From NCBI GenBank assembly GCA_038501625.1, contig JAZAYU010000052.1, forward strand, positions 2,571,955 through 2,635,954: 64,000 bases of DNA, in the 5' to 3' direction. Of the stretch, positions 1-12,200 are shown piece after piece (position 1 is the stretch's first letter; each line of letters begins with the position of its first letter). Below the pieces are notes generated by a model. It was not told the DNA's origin. It ran no database searches and saw nothing but the letters and a program-made list of their open reading frames with translations. The position numbers were made by a program, and so were the translations under genes. The stretch is from Corbicula japonica (taxonomy: Eukaryota; Mollusca; Bivalvia; Venerida; Cyrenidae).

Positions 1-518
1 AACAGGTTAACCATTTTTCTAAGTACAAAAAGGGGAGATAACACCAGAAATAAGGTACCCAGAGTTATGTAACTTGTCAGGGTCATGACCTGTGAACTGT
101 TAAGTAAGTGTGTAAACTTTCATGCCAATGCTCTTTGTAGAAATGCAGAAATATCCAACTTGCCGAAAAATGTTAACCATTTACATGTATCTCTAAGTAC
201 AAATTGGGGAGAAAACCCCGAATTAAGATAGCCAGAGTTATGTAACTTGTTAAGAGTCATACCCTGTGCACTGTATAGTAAGTTTGTAAACTTTCATGCT
301 AATGATCTTTGTAGAAATGGAAAAATATCCAACTTGCCGAAACAGGTTAACCATTTTTTTAAGTACAAAAAGGGGAGATAACACCAGAAATAAGGTACCC
401 AGAGTTATGTAACTTGTCAGGGTCATGACCTGTGAACTGTCAAGTAAGTGTGTAAACTTTCATGCCAATGCTCTTTGTAGAAATTGAGAAATATCCAACT
501 TGCCGAAAAATGTTAACC
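1..518. repeat. Tandem repeat, about 170-bp unit, three copies
   Basis: Three head-to-tail copies begin near 1, 167 and 341. Each contains the words GTTAACCATTT, GGGGAGATAAC, CAGAGTTATGTAACTTG and TCCAACTTGCCGAAA. Copies 1 and 3 are closer to each other than to copy 2, which has a different start and several substitutions. The array runs off the left edge of the window, so its full size is unknown. No coding potential is seen. Confidence 0.85.
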
Positions 519-549
519 GGACGGACGGATGTACGGACGGACGGACGGT
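516..549. repeat. (GGAC)n short tandem repeat
   Basis: A run of GGAC/ACGG tetramers interrupted once by GGATGTAC ends the 170-bp tandem array. Confidence 0.85.
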
Positions 550-689
550 TCAATCACTAGATGCCGGGGGCATAAAAAGCAAGGATGAGTTATGGGCCTT
601 TGAAAATCAACCTGATGTATGATAAAATAAAGGTATAAAAAGTTTTAAAGTTGTCGTTTTAATAGAATGAAAGATATGAGGTTTCACCA

Positions 690-2085
690 CCTTGCACGCA
701 AACTTTAACCTTAATTTCTAAGTCTAAAAAGGGCAATCATTTGATATAAATCAAAGAAAGTGTTATGGTTCTTGGCATACATAGTCAGGGTCATGATAGT
801 GAACAAGTTTCAAAGCTATAGTACAAGAAGTATGAAAGTAACTAGCTTGCACGCAAACTTTAACCTGAAATTCTAAGTTGAAAAAGGGCCATAATTTGAT
901 TAAAAATTAAAGAAAGAGTTATGGTTCTTGGCATACATAGTCAGGGTCATGATGGTAAACGAGTGTTGAAAGTTTCAAAGCTATAGTACAAGAAGTATGA
1001 AAGTAACTAGCTTGCACGCAAACTTTAACCTGAAATTCTAAGTTGAAAAAGGGCCATAATTTGAACAAAATGGAAGTTAGAGTTATGCTTCTTGGCATAC
1101 CCACTCGGGATATGATAATGAACAAGTGCTGAAAGTTTCAAAGCTGTAGTATAAGTAGTATGGAAGTTACGGGTTTGTACACTAGCTTGCACGCAATCTT
1201 TAACCTGAAATTCTAAGTCGAAAAAGGGCTATAATTTTAATAAAATGAAAGTTAGAGTTTTGGTTCCTGGCATACACACTTGGGAGATGATGATGAACAA
1301 GTGTGCCAAGTTTCAAAGTTGTAGTATAAGTAGTATTGAAGTTATGTGTTTGTACAGTAGCTTGCACGCAAACTTTAACCTGAAATTCTAAGTCGAAAAA
1401 AGGGCCATAATTTGATGAAAATGAAAGTTAGAGTTATGGTTCTTGGCATACACACTCGGGACAGGATGATGAACAAGTGTGCCAAGTTTCAAAGCTGTAG
1501 TATAAGTAGTATTGAAGTTATGTGTTTGTACAGTAGCTTGCACGCAAACTTTAACCTGAAATTCTAAGTCAAAAAAGGGCCATAATTTGATCAAAATGAA
1601 AGTTAGAGTTATGGTTCTTGGCATACACACTTGGGACATGATGATGAACAAGTGTGCCAAGTTTCAAAGCTGTAGTATAAGTTGTATTGAAGTTATGTGT
1701 CTGTTCATTAGCTTGCACGCAAACTTTAACCTGAAATTCTAAGTCAAAAAAGGGCCATAATTTGATCAAAATGAAAGTTAGAGTTATAGTTCTTGGCATA
1801 CACACTTGGGACATGATGATGAACAAGTGTGCCAAGTTTCAAAGCTGTAGTATAAGTTGTATTGAAGTTATGTGTCTGTTCATTAGCTTGCACGCAAACT
1901 TTAACCTAAAATTCTAAGTCGAAAAAGGGCCATAATTTGATCAAAATGAAAGTTAGAGTTATAGTTCTTGGCATACATACTCGGGACATGATGATGAACA
2001 AGTGTGCCAAGTTTTAAAGCTGTAGCTATAGTAGTTTTTAAGATATCAGTAGGTTGCACGCAAACTTTAACCAAAGCGGGACGCC
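690..2085. repeat. Tandem repeat, about 175-bp unit, nine copies
   Basis: The anchor TTGCACGCAAACTTTAACC recurs at about 691, 846, 1011, 1185, 1361, 1537, 1712, 1887 and 2053. Spacing is 155 and 165 bp in the first copies and then about 175 bp. The middle copies (1361-1890) are nearly identical while the outer ones have diverged, as expected for unequal exchange. Minus-strand frames of 68-90 aa crossing the copies simply translate the repeat. It ends in a GC-rich GACGCCGACACC stretch at 2080. Confidence 0.88.
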
Positions 2086-2180
2086 GACACCGACGCCCAA
2101 GTGAGTACAATAGCTCGACATATTCTTCGAATAGTCGAGCTAAAAATAGAAAAAAGTGTTATTCTCATTCTACGGGGTTG

Positions 2181-2316
2181 GAGGTTATAAAACTGAGATT
2201 GGAAACCAGTCTCAAATCTCAAGCATCTGATTGCCTGAAATGGCGACTGGTCGCCATTTCAGCCAATCATGTGCTTGAGATTTGAGACTGGTTTCCATGC
2301 TCAGTTTTATAACCTT
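2181..2316. repeat. Foldback element A, copy 1
   Basis: Near-perfect palindrome of about 136 bp. The arms read inward from GGTTATAAAACTGAG through ACCAGTCTCAAATCTCAAG to a centre at GCGACTGGTCGC, then outward as the reverse complement. There is no coding content. It is the first of 13 copies recognised here. The family looks like a non-autonomous (MITE-like) DNA element whose two halves are inverted copies, but no duplicated target site could be fixed with confidence. Confidence 0.85.
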
Positions 2317-2359
2317 GGGTACTGGTCTCGATAGAAAATCGTTGTAAACCTGTTGTTTT

Positions 2360-2665
2360 TGTGTATCTGACGAGATAGCAAAAATGTTGTTTGCAAGTTA
2401 ATTTCTCGTAGCCACGACACATTTTTTTCTGAATTTTAACTCGTACCACGAAAAAGAAAAAAAAGTTTTTGTCTTAGAAATATCTCGTGGTCTAGAGATA
2501 GCATATGCATTTCTGACTAGTAACTTGTGGTCAAAAAGTAGAAAAAACTGTAGAGCTATTTTGGTGTATTTTTTCTCCAAGTTATCCCTCGTGGCTACAA
2601 GATAGATTTTTATGTGTTGTTTTTTTCTAAGTTATTACACTTTGCCACGAGATATTTAAGAAGAC
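2360..2665. repeat. Degenerate CTCGTGG/CCACGAG repeat
   Basis: Variants of CTCGTGGCCACGAG-like words (CTCGTAGCCACGAC, CTCGTACCACGA, CTCGTGGTCTAGAG, CTCGTGGCTACAAG, TTGCCACGAGA) recur about every 60-80 bp between T-rich runs. It appears to be an old tandem or foldback repeat upstream of the PLAC8-like gene. No gene is seen. Confidence 0.5.
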
Positions 2666-2978
2666 AAAAATCCGAAGTCCCCTATAAGCTTCCGTAGTCA
2701 ACCGCTAAATTTATAAACATTATTATTATAGTTTGGCAATATTTCACTTCCTCCTTTTATGAATTTTAAATTACCGGTACGGAACAATCAATGATCAAGC
2801 ATGAACTGAACAAAAGACTTTTTAAAATTGTATGATCGCGAAGATTTAATCGCTTAAAGTGTTTCGAAACGCTTAAAATTTGAAGTGCTACATATGTACA
2901 TGCGGGGAAAACAATGCTTATGATGTGTTGTAATTTTTCATTTCAACGTGTATAAAAAATATTGTCAGGACATTAAAA

Positions 2979-2996
2979 ATGGCTGAGCGATATCGT
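2979..2996 (+). CDS. PLAC8-like exon 1 (start codon)
   Basis: ATG GCT GAG CGA TAT CGT followed by the donor GTAAGA encodes MAERYR and ends in phase 0, as exon 2 requires. Chosen as the only ATG upstream of exon 2 seen with an in-frame good donor. No longer upstream frame is supported. Confidence 0.65.
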
Positions 2997-5540
2997 GTAA
3001 GAGTGTTTAATATTGTTTCTTTTTGAAGAAAGAAATTTAAATATTACTTTAAGAGTAACTTGTAGTTAAATTTAGTGTGCATAAAAGTGATCAGATTTTG
3101 TCGTGTTGATCAGGTCATACACATGTACATGTATAATAATTAAACAATTCATTGTACACTTCTGAACCTTTCACATTTCAATCTAACTGTTTAATTTAAG
3201 TTTTATTTAGTCTTCAGAAATGTTTCCTCTTTCACATTGTATTTAAAGTGTAGTAGGAACTGAAATCTATTATTTAATGTAAACACAGTGAATCAATATT
3301 AGTATTAACCGTTTCACACAATATTTAATCATTGTAAAGTAAATATTTAGTTTCTTAATCAATACCCTAGCAAAAAGTACTTTAAATCTATTTCCTTTTA
3401 GGTTAACCTGTGGTCACATGACATGTGTGGATGTCTGGATGATATATCCACGTGCATTGCGACATTACTTTGCCCGTGCATCATGTTTGGACGAACAGCC
3501 GAAAACATAGGCTCCGGCAACTGTTGGATTTGCGGTAAAGTCTGTCGGTTATCATCTTCTTATAAAATCACAATAAAAAACGGTTTACAGTTTACTTGAG
3601 AGCTAGTTTCACGCTTTACTCCATGGGATAAGACACTTTCCCAAGGACAAACAGTGTATTTCCAGATTTCACTATAGTAGTGGTATTTGACAATTAATTT
3701 CAAAACGTTAAGTTCTATTGAACCGTTCGAGCCTATTGGTATCAATTATTTAGCAATAACAATAACGATTAAAACAAAAATTAATAAAGCATTGCCCAAG
3801 GTTATAAAACTGAGCATGGAAACCAGTCTCAAATCTCAAGCATCTGATTGGCTGAAATGGCGACTGGTCGCCATTTCAGCCAATCAGATGCTTGAGATTT
3901 GAGACTGGTTTCCAATCTCAGCTTTATAACCTTCAACCATGATATTCCTACAGAGTACTTTACTGTAAATTGAAATGAACTGGGTGCGTCCTTAAACATA
4001 AAGCAAACTGTGTGTAAATATATTTTCTCTGGAGGCCATTCTTCAAGCTCAATATTGGGGTGATCTTGATTCAAGGATAGAAAGTAGTGCAAAGCTGTTT
4101 GCAGCGACATTGAAATAGTGGACATATTATCGAGGTGGTCTTAATTCCAGGATAGTCTTTATGACGCCATACCACCCTAGCATCATGCGAGGAATAGTTC
4201 GAAAACTTAACATCATTTACACTAACTATAAAAGGAGAGTGTTGTCGTTAATATTATCGTTAATGTTGTCGGACTTGCTTTCTAATATTACCTTAAATTT
4301 TTCACCAATGGGTCAAATTTCTTCAATAACACATTCGGCTCAGTCTTCAAAACGGAAGCCTCCTCGTGCACATTGTTCCCGATTCCTGGGAAAATTCCGA
4401 GAAATCTTCGAACAAAAATTTGGAAAAATATTCTGTTTGAGTAAATAAGCCTCATATCACATGTACGCGCAGATGTTTACAATATTGACCGAATATTCGA
4501 GTTCTTTAACTATTATTGCGTTACAAAATACGAAATATTTTAGGTGTAATTAAAACATTACCCGATCCATCACTATATCTTACAACCATAATTTCCTTTT
4601 TGTCTTCTTTTCCAAGAGCTGCTTCTACGGACGCCCATTGAGGCTGTTTTGAGTTGCACAAAGGTTTTAATAATTTTTCTCATAAATAGTTTAACTACAT
4701 ACGAAGAAACCCTGAAATCTCTCTTCGGTCAGAAAAGATGTACATACATGTATAAATAAACATTAAATAAAAGTTTTCTGTAAATATAAATACATGACTC
4801 ATAATTTGTCCAGAAAACATGTCAAGCGTCTAAGTAGGATCTGAAACAGATATGTACAGTGAAAGTATGCTGTCGGAAGCTGATGATCGGCATATATTCA
4901 CGGACTTGAACATAAACAACTTGACTTTAATTATGTTCATTCTTATAAAGGTTCCTTGAAAACCTGATAATGGATAGACAGCAAGTGATACATTTTTCTC
5001 TGTTTATATAACCAAGAATGATAATATGACCGATGGGGCGAATTAAATGTTTTGCAGTGATCAATTCTCATCAAAAGAACATGGCTTTATAAAATTTGTA
5101 AAACTGTTGGCTAATAAACCGTATTTAAATGTACACGCGACTGTCTAGTTATCATTAGCCTACTATAATTATTTTAGAAATCATGAATGCAATAAGTGAC
5201 GCCACTTCGCCAGTAACATATTGTTGTTGCTGCTCGTCTATTTATTGCATTTATTTAAGTGATCGTATTATTTCTTTCGCCACCATTTCATACTTTTCGT
5301 TAAGTATTCACAATTAATGATTCCTGTTTTACTCCCACAGGTCTGTCTTTCATGTGTTTTCCGTCCTATTTTATCAGCCGGATGATCGTCCGAGACAGAA
5401 TACGAACCAGCAAGGGTATCGATGGAAGTTCTCTGAACGACTTGTGTCTTATCCTATTCTGTCCTTTCTGCTCTTTAATGCAGGAGGTACAGGAAGTACA
5501 AACGTCGGAACCGTCTGCAAAGAGCATGAGCAGAAGCTGA
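2979..5540 (+). CDS. PLAC8/cornifelin-family cysteine-rich protein, 3 exons
   Basis: Spliced model 2979-2996, 3402-3534, 5341-5540 (18+133+200 = 351 nt, 116 aa plus stop), with GT-AG borders and matching phases 0 and 1. The protein has the PLAC8 layout: Trp10, C15-x-C17, then DDISTC (19-24) and CPC (30-32), a FGR turn (35-37), C47/C50 ending the first half, a hydrophobic stretch at 52-62, a basic RxRIRxxKGI segment (68-77) and CLILFCPFC (86-94) before QEV. PLAC8 proteins are small Cys-rich proteins of about 110-130 aa, membrane-associated or cytosolic; the family ranges from plant cell-number and metal-resistance proteins to animal PLAC8/cornifelin, and function cannot be assigned more narrowly here. 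Exon 1 gives only six residues, so the start is the least certain part. Its stop lies 259 bp from the stop of the convergent receptor gene. Confidence 0.85.
3402..3534 (+). CDS. PLAC8-like exon 2
   Basis: Acceptor TTTCCTTTTAG, donor G|GTAAAG, phase 0 in and phase 1 out. Encodes residues 7-50 with the N-terminal half of the PLAC8 domain: WSHDMCGCLDDISTC, then CPC and FGRTAENIG. Too short, and interrupted in the other frames, to appear as a long open frame. Confidence 0.88.
3795..3936. repeat. Foldback element A, copy 2 (near-perfect)
   Basis: Best preserved copy: CCCAAGGTTATAAAACTGAG, then ACCAGTCTCAAATCTCAAG and TGATTGGCTGAAATGGCGAC, then the centre and the reverse complement arm with very few mismatches. 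It lies in intron 2 of the PLAC8-like gene. Confidence 0.88.
3937..5340. other. PLAC8-like intron 2, no further feature seen
   Basis: AT-rich unique sequence with no recognised exon or repeat apart from the foldback copy upstream. Open frames at 3829-4125 (minus) and 4161-4448 (plus) match no family and have no supporting splice context. Confidence 0.4.
5341..5540 (+). CDS. PLAC8-like exon 3 (terminal)
   Basis: Acceptor ACTCCCACAG and entry in phase 1. Encodes residues 51-116 with RTSKGIDGS and CLILFCPFC, ending at TGA 5538-5540. An overlapping +2 frame (5354-5668) is longer but lacks PLAC8 residues and is a shadow. An AATAAA about 30 bp downstream (near 5574) could be the poly(A) signal. 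Confidence 0.87.
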
Positions 5541-5798
5541 CAGGAACCGGAAGTAAATGTGTTGACACTGATAATAAAATGAATTCTCTTCGCCATTATC
5601 AAGGGCAACTAGACAGTGGACAAATGGGTAATAAACCAAAGTGCAACAAGTCAAATCAGTTTGTTTGAGAAAAAATGTTCGCAAAAACACGATCTGAACA
5701 TTGCAGATGCTTATGTATCTACGAAACTGTTATGATATGACGGTGCAACGTCCTTTTGTACAACAGTTAGTTGTTATAAATTTATTTCCATGTGAAAT

Positions 5799-6219
5799 TT
5801 AAGTTTTTACATATGTTTTCGTTCTTCGCTCGGCTCTTTCTAATGTGTTTCCAGGCATCAGGTATCCGTTACTATCAACAGACATGTTCCTTGGTACACG
5901 CAAGTTATTCATTCCATTTTCTCTGTTTTGTGGTTGTTCCATGTCCTTATTTTGGTAAGCATTCGATACTTTTCTAGTCTTACTGTTGTCAAAAATGAAC
6001 ACAGTTTCTTGTACGTTGTTGTATTCGACAATCATTTCTTGGTTACCAGTTGGCTTGCCGGTGCTGCTGGGTGACGCAGATCTCGGCAGTACTACGTAAG
6101 GGTTATCGATTGTGAGTACGGACGCCCTTTTATCGGATTTCACATCCACATCATTGTCATCAATTTCATCGTATACGTGAGTCGAATTTGGGTTCTGACT
6201 TACTACTGACGATTTTTTC
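5799..6219 (-). CDS. Receptor exon 8: cytoplasmic tail and stop
   Basis: Acceptor CCCATTTTTCAG, entry phase 2, stop TAA at 5801-5799. Encodes residues 389-527, hydrophilic, Asn/Ser/Asp-rich, with all the tyrosine motifs. The open frame continues upstream into the intron to 6401, but that part is not needed and lies beyond the acceptor. Confidence 0.82.
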
Positions 6220-9200
6220 CTGAAAAATGGGAAATTTTCACTTAAATTATCGGTTACAATGGTATTACTTAATTTCGGAAGTATGATTTTTGCGTAGCAT
6301 TCAGAAATAACAGTTACTGTTTTTCGCGGGCATAGTTTGGTTTGAATTACATTGTACTTATCAACATAAGTGCAACAATACGAGAAAAAGTAATAAAACA
6401 TCTTTCAATTAAGCAGTTCGTCTACATGACCAGTTATTATGTTCTAAAATTTTAACATTTTTGTTGAGTTTATTACCGTTCAACGCTGTTTTGTCACCCT
6501 TAAATTATTGTAAAATTTTCGTGAATTCCGTTCACTAACGTCGTTTTGCCTTATGTTTTTTTTGTTTTGTTTTGTTTTAGATTGTTGTTAACTGTAATTC
6601 CAACTTCTATTTTTAAGAATAGATACATTAGGACATGAACGCGTATTTCCATAAGCAATTATAAGCATTTAATTATCCATTAAATAAACAACGGACAAAC
6701 ATTTTATTAAATGTGCATCTATGACAGAATTTACTGTTTGAGTTCTAACAAACTCTTAACTGATTCTGTGTTTAAGTTTGGAAAGTACGCTTGTATCAAT
6801 TATCATTTATTTATATTGTAAGAATATTGTGAAATTATACCTATATGACTTGTTTCTTGCTGTTCTGGCACCCTGTGACAAGTCTGAAAAGAGGAAGTTT
6901 ATCTAGAATTTCTTTTGGGAATAAATCATGTTGGGTAAGTGGTGGAAAAAGGTTTGACATTTTAGTTGTTACTATATAATTAAATGTAAAAACTTACAAT
7001 GATATATTATTGTCTCATAACTAATTGGATATTATGATACAAATTTTGACAACATATGTTATTTTTGTTTACCGCAAAATGCATTATATGCTTAACTTTA
7101 TGACGTTATTTGAAAGGAGAACGTCTATTTCCGGAAGTTACAATTTTTTGTGACGGGACCCATCTTTTAACTGGGGTCAGCTCAAGGCAAAGATGAAAAA
7201 TGATGTCGAAACAACCCGTGTTGCGGCAAAGATCTAGTTTCAATCAAACAAACTCTTTTATCGGAACGATTTAGCAATAGGACCTTCTGAAAAAAAAACA
7301 CACACACTTCAGAAAATGTTTTTTTTTTGCTTGTGGGAATTTTATTTATTGTGCATGTGGCGTACTCAGTTACATAGTGAATCGTTATCTGTTATTGAAT
7401 ACCTTTGTGCTTTCCTGCCTAATTGCAGGTCGGAAATATAATATTTGAAACTATGTGAATTGTGTCTCCAAAAACTCCCCTTGGGTTACACATATATTAA
7501 CCGAAGTCTTTTTGCAATTAATCGAGACTGTCTGAATACATCTAGTGTCTGGGCCCAACAGGAAAACTGAGATTATAATTCTATCTATTACCACCACCTC
7601 CAACAACAACAACAACAATTACCGATATATGTGGAAGCATAATCTAGTTCCGAAAAAGGATTCTTTATTATTATGTGTGTGATCTTTAATATTTGAAGGC
7701 GGTTAACAGCTAATTGATAAGCATGACTGACAGGATATCTTGGATTGCTGGCTCAATCCACGTGCCTGCAACTACAAGATAGGTCTGCTAAGAGAATTTA
7801 AATAAATAAAGACTTTAAATTGTGGGTCCAGTATAACTGGGCTAAAACCAGGAACCTATCCTCCAAATACCAAAAATGGCTTTAATTGTTTTTGAGGCGT
7901 CGCATTTTTGGGATGATTTTCCAAAGGCGGTGTTAATTATATGCAAAGAAAAGAAAATACTCGTTAAAAAAATAGAAACTTTGAAAGCTATCGGACACGA
8001 CAAATCCAAATACTGCAGGCTCGGTTTCAATGTGCCTGTTCATGAGCATTAATGGAAAAAGATTAAAAACTACATTCACCTACCTGGTAATGTTTTAACA
8101 GGTCTTTTATTTCTCCGTTTCAGTTTGATCACCAAACCTACAATCACCAGGGTAAGTATCAGAATAAACAAACCACACGACGTCCCCACAATAACTGATA
8201 GAGGAACTTCGACAGTTTTCTCTGAGATCTGAGAACTTCTGTCTTGTTTGTTCGATTTCACTGAAAGAATTTGTATAAATAGAAAAAAAAATTACACAAC
8301 AATTACTTTATTCTAGCTTATTTTTTTCCAATTTCTTTTTAAACGATACTACCAGTAATAAAACTACGACTCTGGCTGGCTGTAAAGTCACCCCGTACAT
8401 CCAATCAGTGACCCAGTTGCTCGAATATATCGTTAAACGTTAAATTAACGTTAACCGTTAAAAGCTCCGTTAATTTATTGCCGTTTAAAATTTCAGTTGC
8501 TGGTATAGTATATTCGTTAACTTTCCGTTAATTAAAATTAACGCAAAAGTTAATTTACCTACTTAGCACCGTTTGCTATCAATTACAATCTTTGAAGGCT
8601 GTGGAGCACGGTACATAATTATACCTGTGAAATATGGAGTTGGCTAGGAGGCGTGGACAGTTATATGCATTTTGCAATGCTGTCCGCGAACAGGCTCGAT
8701 CAAATCGCGCCTGCGATATTTTATCCTATATATACAGGTTTTATCGCCTTTGCTTCTATTGTAGATCCAGGGCCCAAGATCATAAAACTAAGTTTTGAGA
8801 TCAGTCTCAAATCTCAAGGATCTGATTGGCTGAAATGGCGACTGGTCGCCATTTCAGCCAATCAGATCCTTGATATTTGAGACTGATCTCCAGATTTTGT
8901 TTTATGATCTTTGGCCCAGTTCAGCAAACACATCCGTGTTGTTTGACCTAGATGTACACTGTTCGCTAACTGATCAGAAACAACCTTATACATCTAAAAG
9001 CGAACAGTGTAGATTCTGATCCGACGGTACGGATGTGCTGGCTGATCTGGTTCCAAGCGTTCGCACACACGATAAAGGCGCATCTGTGGAGTAAAGGGTT
9101 GTTTGGCAAGTGTTTGTTAACGCAGTGAAACTTTAGTAATACCAAAAAAAAATGAATGAATGTTGTTAAACACTTTAAACAGTGCATACCTTCACAAGCT

Positions 9201-12200
9201 GATAGAATACATGAGTCATTTTCTGACGAATGTTCGCCACATTGTATATTTTCAACAACTGCACGTAGATCGGTACACTGTCTGACACGTGTAGTATACC
9301 CCACACCACATGATTGGCTGCATGAAGACCACGCATTCCACGGAGACCATTCGAACTTGGTGCCTCTAGGAACCTCTGGAATAGATGAGATAAAGTGAAT
9401 ACCAATCTGTTACGGTAGTTCCAGCTAAACCAGGCATTCCATAGAGACTTCCAACACACCTCTTTATATAACTAAGCCTGGCGTTATGGAACTTATGGCA
9501 GATTTTGGAAAAAAAATTTTCCAGTGACGAAAACTCATCCAACGAGCTTTTAACTTATTGTTGGTAAGCTTGTTTGCCACATGACTGCAAAGCTATATAT
9601 AACGTTTTATAAGTAGTTGAAAGAATGAGTGTATCTGTCCGCCTTACATGTTTCAAGTACAGATTATATTTTATCAAATTTTAGATAATTTTAATTTTTA
9701 TCAATTTTTAGATATAATTTCGCGACAGTATCAATGTTAAAAAGACATCACTAAATAGGTTATTCGAAGAGTGACTCCCTAATGCAACATTGTAAGTAGC
9801 GGTGTAACAGTATGTTAAATTTTTATTTACTTATGTTTTCTAGAAAATTCAAACCACGAGTGTTGCCTGTGTTTTGTTTACACCGTATCGGCTGGACAAC
9901 CGTGATCTACCGGTTTTTGTACTTTGTTTAAAGAAATGGTCCAAAACCATTACATGCGCCCGAGTATGGTGAGAATTTCGAAAATAATGACATTTGTGGA
10001 TTCGATGAATTATGTCACTAAGTCTTTTCAAATACTTAATTATGCAAACCTTCGCACTCAGTACCGACGCAACGTTCATTTTCTGACGAATGTTCGCCGC
10101 ATTTTATATTTTCAACAATTGCACGTGAATCGTGACAGTGTCTGGCACGTGTCCTGTACCCGACTCCACATGATGGACTGCATGTTGACCAGGGATACCA
10201 CTCTGTCCATTGAAAAGCAACATGTCGAGGATTCTCTGAAAAGAATCTCAAAACAATTACTTAATTATTTAATAGAATTATTTTCAAGTGGGGTAGAGTG
10301 GATATTTGAGAAAAGTTAAATCGTTTGAAACAGCTACGGCAAATACCATGAAATCGTCTTTCTGTGCTACGGTTTTGTCTTCAATGACTTACTTCTTTAC
10401 TTAAACGAATATCATTCTTTCTAACAATGGAAATGAAACAACTCTTCTATAATGCATATATTGCATCTACTTTTGAATATGGTTGTATTGTTTGGAGTAA
10501 CGGTAACCGTCGCGACTTAAATAGAATATACAAAATTCAAAAAAAGAGCAGCAAGAATAATTCTTAAAAAACCTGTTCGCACACCTACGAAAGATCTTTT
10601 TCATATCCTAAAATGGCTTTCTTTTGAATCAAGATGTAAATATCACACTGCACTATTGGTCTACAAATCTATGCATGATTTGGTTCCAAAATACATCACT
10701 AACCTTGTAAAAGTATCTAATAACCCTCGGTATAACTTGCGATCTTCTTCAAGAACTGATATTGAACACTTAAAAGGTAAAACTAACTTAATTAAAAAAT
10801 GCTTCAGCTATACAGGTATGAGCGTATGGAATGATATCCCTTATGAAATTAGATCTGTCTCTTCCATATATTTATTAAAAAAACATTTAAAAACTTACTT
10901 TTTTGAAATACAACCTCTTTAAATTGTTATTACTTTTGTATTTGTATATAGTTTTTCACATAATTTTACACGAAGCATATTTGTAATCGAAATTTGCCTA
11001 TAGCATGTATAGTGTATATGATTTATTGTGTCTGTCTTTAAGTATTGATATTTTATATGTTGTAATATATGTTTTTCGTTTTATCCCTTTTAGAAGGCCT
11101 CATTGAAAATAAGCAATTTCTTCATTTGACTAACTTTTTATACTTGCAAATATTGTATTTGTTTGTATTAATTTTGTTGTCATAGATTTTGTCTTAATGA
11201 GTTACCTTCTTAAAATAAAGAGATTTTTATTATTATTATTATTATGGAACTGGTTTAAACACACTTATCATCCAGACGGTTATAAACACATCAAGAGGTG
11301 TTTACTGTTTGATGGTGCCGGAGCTCAAATGTTTACTGTACAGTGGAACCCTCATAAACATCACCCCCATAATAAGACGTCTACTTCAATGTCTTTTTTA
11401 ACAGATTTGCACTGATTTCTTACACGGAATTAAAACACACACAATTAAAACCACTTTTGTGCAGTACTAGCGGTGATCTGAATAAAGAAGTTTTACTGAA
11501 GTTCATTTATACAATAACTGTCAGCTTACGCGAGGTATGTGGAGTACAATCCCCCAAGGTACATTGGCTTTGTTCAAAAGAGGCACCATCACAATGTTGA
11601 TCCGGAACACTGCGCAACGTCTCTTGGTTTAAACATATCCGGTTATGGTTTCTGGTGCCAGTACCACACGTAGTGCTGCACGGGCTCCACTCGTTCCAGT
11701 TGGTCCAATTATATTTCACATATAAGGAACGTAAAACAATATGTGAAATATGATAATGGCGAGTAAAGGAATTTTATATGTATATTACGTTAACGATAAG
11801 TAGGTACATGCAGTCACGTGACAGATAAGTTATGTTAACATATCGTTAACCTGCAAACAGCAGTACAAATGATTTTTTCATGTTCAAATCACGAAAATTA
11901 TTAACTGTACATAAAAATATTCAACTCGGCTAAATATATGTTATCTTGTTGTTGTTTATTCCTAGTTTTACGCCCTTCCCGCCTTTGAACAAGGACATTA
12001 TGGTGAAGGCGAAAATGTAAGATCATTATTGTTTATTTATAGTGTGTAGAGTACCACGTGACTGTATACCGATCCATAAATCAGTTATAATGCTATTTCG
12101 AATAATTTTACGCTATCGAAGTTATAACTTCGGGTAAGATCAATGCTGTAATTTCAAGAAAAGCGGTAGATCCTATAATAACTACGAACTATGTTGCAAA

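Noticed and set aside
919..2110. Several minus-strand frames with repeated IIMSQVCMPRTITL peptides
   Set aside because: In-frame reading of the 175-bp tandem repeat; no gene family.
2004..2285. Plus open frame of 93 codons ending in the peptide SQASDCLKWRLVAISANHVLEI
   Set aside because: The end is read-through of foldback element A; the same peptide shows up at every copy of the element.
5354..5668. Plus open frame of 104 codons overlapping PLAC8-like exon 3
   Set aside because: Different frame from the PLAC8 coding sequence, with no domain; the phase-1 frame carries the Cys-rich motif.
9924..10319. Plus open frame of 131 codons
   Set aside because: It is antisense to TSP1 exon 4, which has splice sites and the conserved Trp/Cys pattern.
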